A stretch of DNA of 64,000 nucleotides from Bacillota bacterium. GTDB taxonomy: Bacteria; Bacillota; Clostridia; Lachnospirales; Lachnospiraceae. Positions 61,546-64,000 of the stretch are shown here, one piece after another. The position numbers were made by a program, and so were the translations under genes. Position 1 is the stretch's first letter, and each line of letters starts with the position of its first letter. Below the pieces are notes generated by a model. It saw only the letters and a list, made by a program, of their open reading frames with translations. It made no database searches and was not told where the DNA came from. The DNA is taken from the NCBI GenBank assembly GCA_023411215.1, contig JAEYOY010000018.1, forward strand, positions 1-64,000. The letters run 5' to 3'.

Positions 61546-61983
61546 CTACATTCCCAGCTTTTTCTTAAGTTCCGGTACATATTGTCTCGAGATTACTACC
61601 ACTTCACCATTAAACAACTGTGCCTCAAACCGACCTGAGTAAGCGGGACTGATACTCTTAATCTTGGCTACATTGAGTATAACCGACTTAGAGGCGCGAA
61701 AAAAGTCCGTATTCTTATACTCTTCTTCTATCTCATATAGCTTCAGCTTTGTCTCATATACATTCTGTTTGCAATAAAGAAATACCTTATTATCTACCCC
61801 TTCAAAGTAATATACATTGGAAGGATCGATCATGACAATGTTACCATCCTTTATACCAGCCAACTTCTTCTGACCTTGCTTCAGCTCTGAGATCAGCTTA
61901 AGAATATTTTCATCCAGTTTTTTGCAACGGATAATTACCTGATCTTCTTCGCCCGGATTGCTTTCCTCAATAATAATCTTCAT
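61546..61983 (-). CDS. LytTR DNA-binding regulator
   Basis: The 145-residue product has a short N-terminal region (~45 residues) and a LytTR domain: IVMIDPSNVYYFEGVDNKVF, then FFRASKSVILNVAKIKSI and FNGEVVVISRQYVPELKKKL. There is no receiver domain, so it is not a classical response regulator. With DUF3021 it forms a known membrane-regulated pair. It starts 8 bp after the permease gene ends, so it probably belongs to the operon it controls. Direct repeats resembling LytTR sites lie upstream of the first gene. Confidence 0.9.
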   Translation of the reverse strand: MKIIIEESNPGEEDQVIIRCKKLDENILKLISELKQGQKKLAGIKDGNIVMIDPSNVYYFEGVDNKVFLYCKQNVYETKLKLYEIEEEYKNTDFFRASKSVILNVAKIKSISPAYSGRFEAQLFNGEVVVISRQYVPELKKKLGM

Positions 61984-61991
61984 AGGATCTC

Positions 61992-62903
61992 CTATCTATT
62001 CATAACATTTCTCTTACTTTGCAGCAATGCCGCAATCCCTATGAAGATTATACCACTAATTACCAAAAATGCCACCTGAAATGTAACAGAAACCAGCTCA
62101 CCCTCATGCATGATTGATATTCCCATGGCCTCCTTGTAACCACTGATTAATTCCTCAGGAAAACCCGCAAAGGTTTTCGCTAAGATATCCTTTGTTAGCA
62201 TATCTCTCATAAAAGAACACCCATGTAGAAGGGGAAAGCATTTGAGTACATTCTGTAGTCTCTCGGGAAGCATCCCAAGAGGCAGATAAATTCCGGCAAG
62301 AAATCCGACCAGCGTTCCAATTATGGTACTTAATCCACCAAACGCACTCTGACTGTGGATAAAGTTGGCGATGAGGAACACCATTGCCGCCGAAGTAAAT
62401 ACATTAAGAACAATATACAAAAACACCTTTCCGATTACTGCCAATGAAATCATCGACCCACCGGTGGTCACAATATATGTTACTCCGATTACGACGGTTA
62501 GGGTACACATAATAATTCCCATGATAATTGCTGCTATGACATAACTGAATACAAAAATCCATCGACTCACCGGTGCTACGAAGAAGCTAGATAGCCTTTT
62601 CTGTGCTTCATCCTCAACCATGATACCGACCATGGATAAGGTAATCGTAATTGAGTTTACTACAACAATTCCGGCAAGAGTCCAGAGCATTACTAGCTGC
62701 TCCGCATTGGACCGATCAAGAGCGGTATCTCGTTCACCTCCATATTGACTCAGTAGGTCGACAACACTGTCCGCGTTCATTTTTCCAAGGAATACCACCA
62801 TCAGACCGATGATAATCAACATGGATAGTAGCGAAAAGAAGATATTGGAGCGGTCTCTGCAATACACTAATATGTTTCTTTTGATTAATCTGAATAATAA
62901 CAT
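61992..62903 (-). CDS. ABC-2 type transporter permease
   Basis: The 303-residue product has six predicted membrane helices with an extracytoplasmic loop after the first, and the ABC-2 layout (LSMVGIMVEDEAQKRLSSFF amphipathic stretch before helix 3, PLGMLPERLQNVLKCFPLLH late). It forms the channel for the ATPase encoded 15 bp upstream. The substrate is unknown; drug, lantibiotic or lipid export are all seen in the family. Confidence 0.88.
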   Translation of the reverse strand: MLLFRLIKRNILVYCRDRSNIFFSLLSMLIIIGLMVVFLGKMNADSVVDLLSQYGGERDTALDRSNAEQLVMLWTLAGIVVVNSITITLSMVGIMVEDEAQKRLSSFFVAPVSRWIFVFSYVIAAIIMGIIMCTLTVVIGVTYIVTTGGSMISLAVIGKVFLYIVLNVFTSAAMVFLIANFIHSQSAFGGLSTIIGTLVGFLAGIYLPLGMLPERLQNVLKCFPLLHGCSFMRDMLTKDILAKTFAGFPEELISGYKEAMGISIMHEGELVSVTFQVAFLVISGIIFIGIAALLQSKRNVMNR

Positions 62904-62918
62904 CTCTCTTTCCTCCCC

Positions 62919-63827
62919 TTATAGGCTCTTGCCCGTGATATTTAAGAACACATCATCCATGGTTCCCTGAACTAATTCAAAGGATCTTAGACTGTTTCTG
63001 AACTTATTCAAAAGCTCCAGACCGAACATGGAATCCGGTATGGTAACACGGATATGATTGCTTCTGTTCTCGAAGACTAAGCGTTCCTCCTCTAACTGCT
63101 TCAAAAGCTCCTCTCGGTTCTCCGGTACTAATTTTAAGATATCTTGGGCATGCTTTTGCTTTAATTCGGATGGCGTACCATCCGCAACCAGCTTCCCAGC
63201 CTCCATGATTGAGATATATTGAGCCTTGGCTGCCTCCTCCATATAATGAGTCGTCAGAAATACGGTCATGCTGTCTTCCTTCCGCAACCGTTCCACGCTC
63301 TCCCACACATTCTGTCTGGTCTGAGGATCCAATCCAGTGGTAGGCTCATCTAAGAATAGGAGCGCAGGACGATTCATTAATGCCTTCGCAATTTCACAGC
63401 GTCGCTTCTGACCTCCGGATAGCTTTCTGAACTGTCGGTTTAGAATATCACCGATATCCAGAATATCACAGACATAATCCAGATTCTTGTGAATGGAACT
63501 TGTGCTGTTATCATACAGAGAGGCCCTTGTAATCAGATTCTCCTTAATGGTCAATCGGTTATCAAGCGTATTATCCTGGAAGACTACGCCGATCTTCCTG
63601 CGTATCTCCCGATCCTCCTTCCCTAACCGGTATCCACATACATATGCTTCGCCCTCATTACTGCTAAGTAAGGTACAGAGCATGTTGATGGTTGTTGACT
63701 TCCCAGCTCCATTTATTCCAAGGAATCCATACAGCTGCCCCTTCTTTACCCGAAAGCTTATATCATCCACGGCCTTAACCTCTCTAAAATACTTCTTTAA
63801 ATGATTAACTTGAATAATATCCTCCAT
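62919..63827 (-). CDS. ABC transporter ATP-binding protein (ABC-2 / DrrA-like)
   Basis: Start ATG 63827 follows GAGGGA closely; the TTG at 63845 is less likely. The 302-residue product has Walker A GINGAGKST, Q-loop VVFQDNTLD, signature LSGGQKRRCEIAKAL, Walker B LLFLDEPTTGLD and the H-loop TTHYMEEA. A C-terminal ~75-residue extension resembles that of DrrA-type resistance ATPases. It is the first gene of the four-gene operon ATPase-permease-LytTR-DUF3021. Confidence 0.93.
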   Translation of the reverse strand: MEDIIQVNHLKKYFREVKAVDDISFRVKKGQLYGFLGINGAGKSTTINMLCTLLSSNEGEAYVCGYRLGKEDREIRRKIGVVFQDNTLDNRLTIKENLITRASLYDNSTSSIHKNLDYVCDILDIGDILNRQFRKLSGGQKRRCEIAKALMNRPALLFLDEPTTGLDPQTRQNVWESVERLRKEDSMTVFLTTHYMEEAAKAQYISIMEAGKLVADGTPSELKQKHAQDILKLVPENREELLKQLEEERLVFENRSNHIRVTIPDSMFGLELLNKFRNSLRSFELVQGTMDDVFLNITGKSL

Positions 63828-63952
63828 ACTTCCCTCACCTTTCAATCCGTTTTCTTCAATTCAATATTACTGGTACTCCTATATAACTATTCTTAGCACC
63901 TTCGTTGATAAGAGTGTATTCCTTAATCAGAATGATCGCAATAGGTTCAAAA

Positions 63953-64000
63953 GTAAGTTGCACCTGATTAAGGTAAGATGCAAAAAATTAACTTAAGATG
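63953..64000 (-). promoter_or_regulatory. Three direct repeats, candidate LytTR operator
   Basis: On the plus strand GTAAGTTGCA (63953-63962), GTAAGATGCA (63973-63982) and TTAAGATG (63993-64000, cut by the window edge) recur every 20 bp, two helical turns. LytTR proteins bind pairs of such spaced direct repeats. They lie 126-173 bp before the ATPase start of an operon that encodes a LytTR protein. Confidence 0.5.

Overview
The window reads as chromosomal DNA of a spore-forming, flagellated, Gram-positive Clostridia, most likely family Lachnospiraceae. The grounds are gene content: SpoIID and SleL-like sporulation proteins, BofA next to a YaaL/DUF2508 gene, a TSCPD protein, DUF6240 beside flagellin and FliS, DUF885, DUF4846 and DUF5702 proteins, an ATP-type PEP carboxykinase, a T-box-controlled metG, and consensus sigma-A promoters. 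Base composition is moderately AT-rich throughout. I see no rRNA, tRNA, CRISPR array, prophage or complete transposon.

Layout. 1-560: the 5' end of a group IIC intron lies directly behind the terminator of a mutT gene. 780-5887: plus-strand genes for a LysM/GH18 cortex-lytic-like protein, a methyltransferase-TPR protein, a NodB deacetylase and a SpoIID-like protein. 5889-10619: a minus-strand MoxR / DUF58 / transglutaminase set. 10972-18809: housekeeping genes (mtnN, TSCPD, murG, HIT, histidine kinase, flavodoxin-SCP2 fusion, rhomboid, glpK). 18914-20456: small membrane proteins and a BlaI-type repressor with a palindromic operator over its own promoter. 20588-22764: a GDT1/UPF0016 exporter fused to a metallo-beta-lactamase domain, behind a yybP-ykoY (Mn2+) riboswitch. 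22907-34577: a Tad-type pilus locus of ten genes on the minus strand (tadZ, cpaF, tadB, tadC, flp, DUF5702/TadG-like, two TadE-like, A24 prepilin peptidase, FHA protein) behind a consensus promoter. 34717-35719: bofA and yaaL with a candidate structured RNA and a 17-bp repeat array. 35907-42277: fliS, a flagellin with a duplicated central domain, and a large DUF6240 protein. 42490-52618: a DUF885 lipoprotein, pckA, a 265-bp foldback element, T-box/metG, a DUF4846-CapA fusion and galE. 52658-56548: a truncated CAP-domain gene, a nuclease-like orphan, an S1-domain protein, and a small alarmone synthetase with a coiled-coil membrane partner. 57002-60892: a 31-codon leader ORF, an attenuator hairpin and a heterodimeric ABC exporter pair, organised like bmrB-bmrCD. 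61094-64000: an ABC-2 transporter with LytTR and DUF3021 genes and candidate LytTR operator repeats.

The regulatory DNA is the richest part: a Mn riboswitch, a T-box, a probable translation-dependent attenuator, a BlaI operator, and several families of dispersed hairpin repeats whose arms vary in sequence but keep their pairing. The most interesting protein features are the exporter-MBL fusion, the DUF4846-CapA fusion, the cysteine-rich tail on a TadE-like protein, and two sporulation-type cell-wall enzymes that each lack the expected catalytic glutamate. All family assignments were made by reading motifs; no database search was run.
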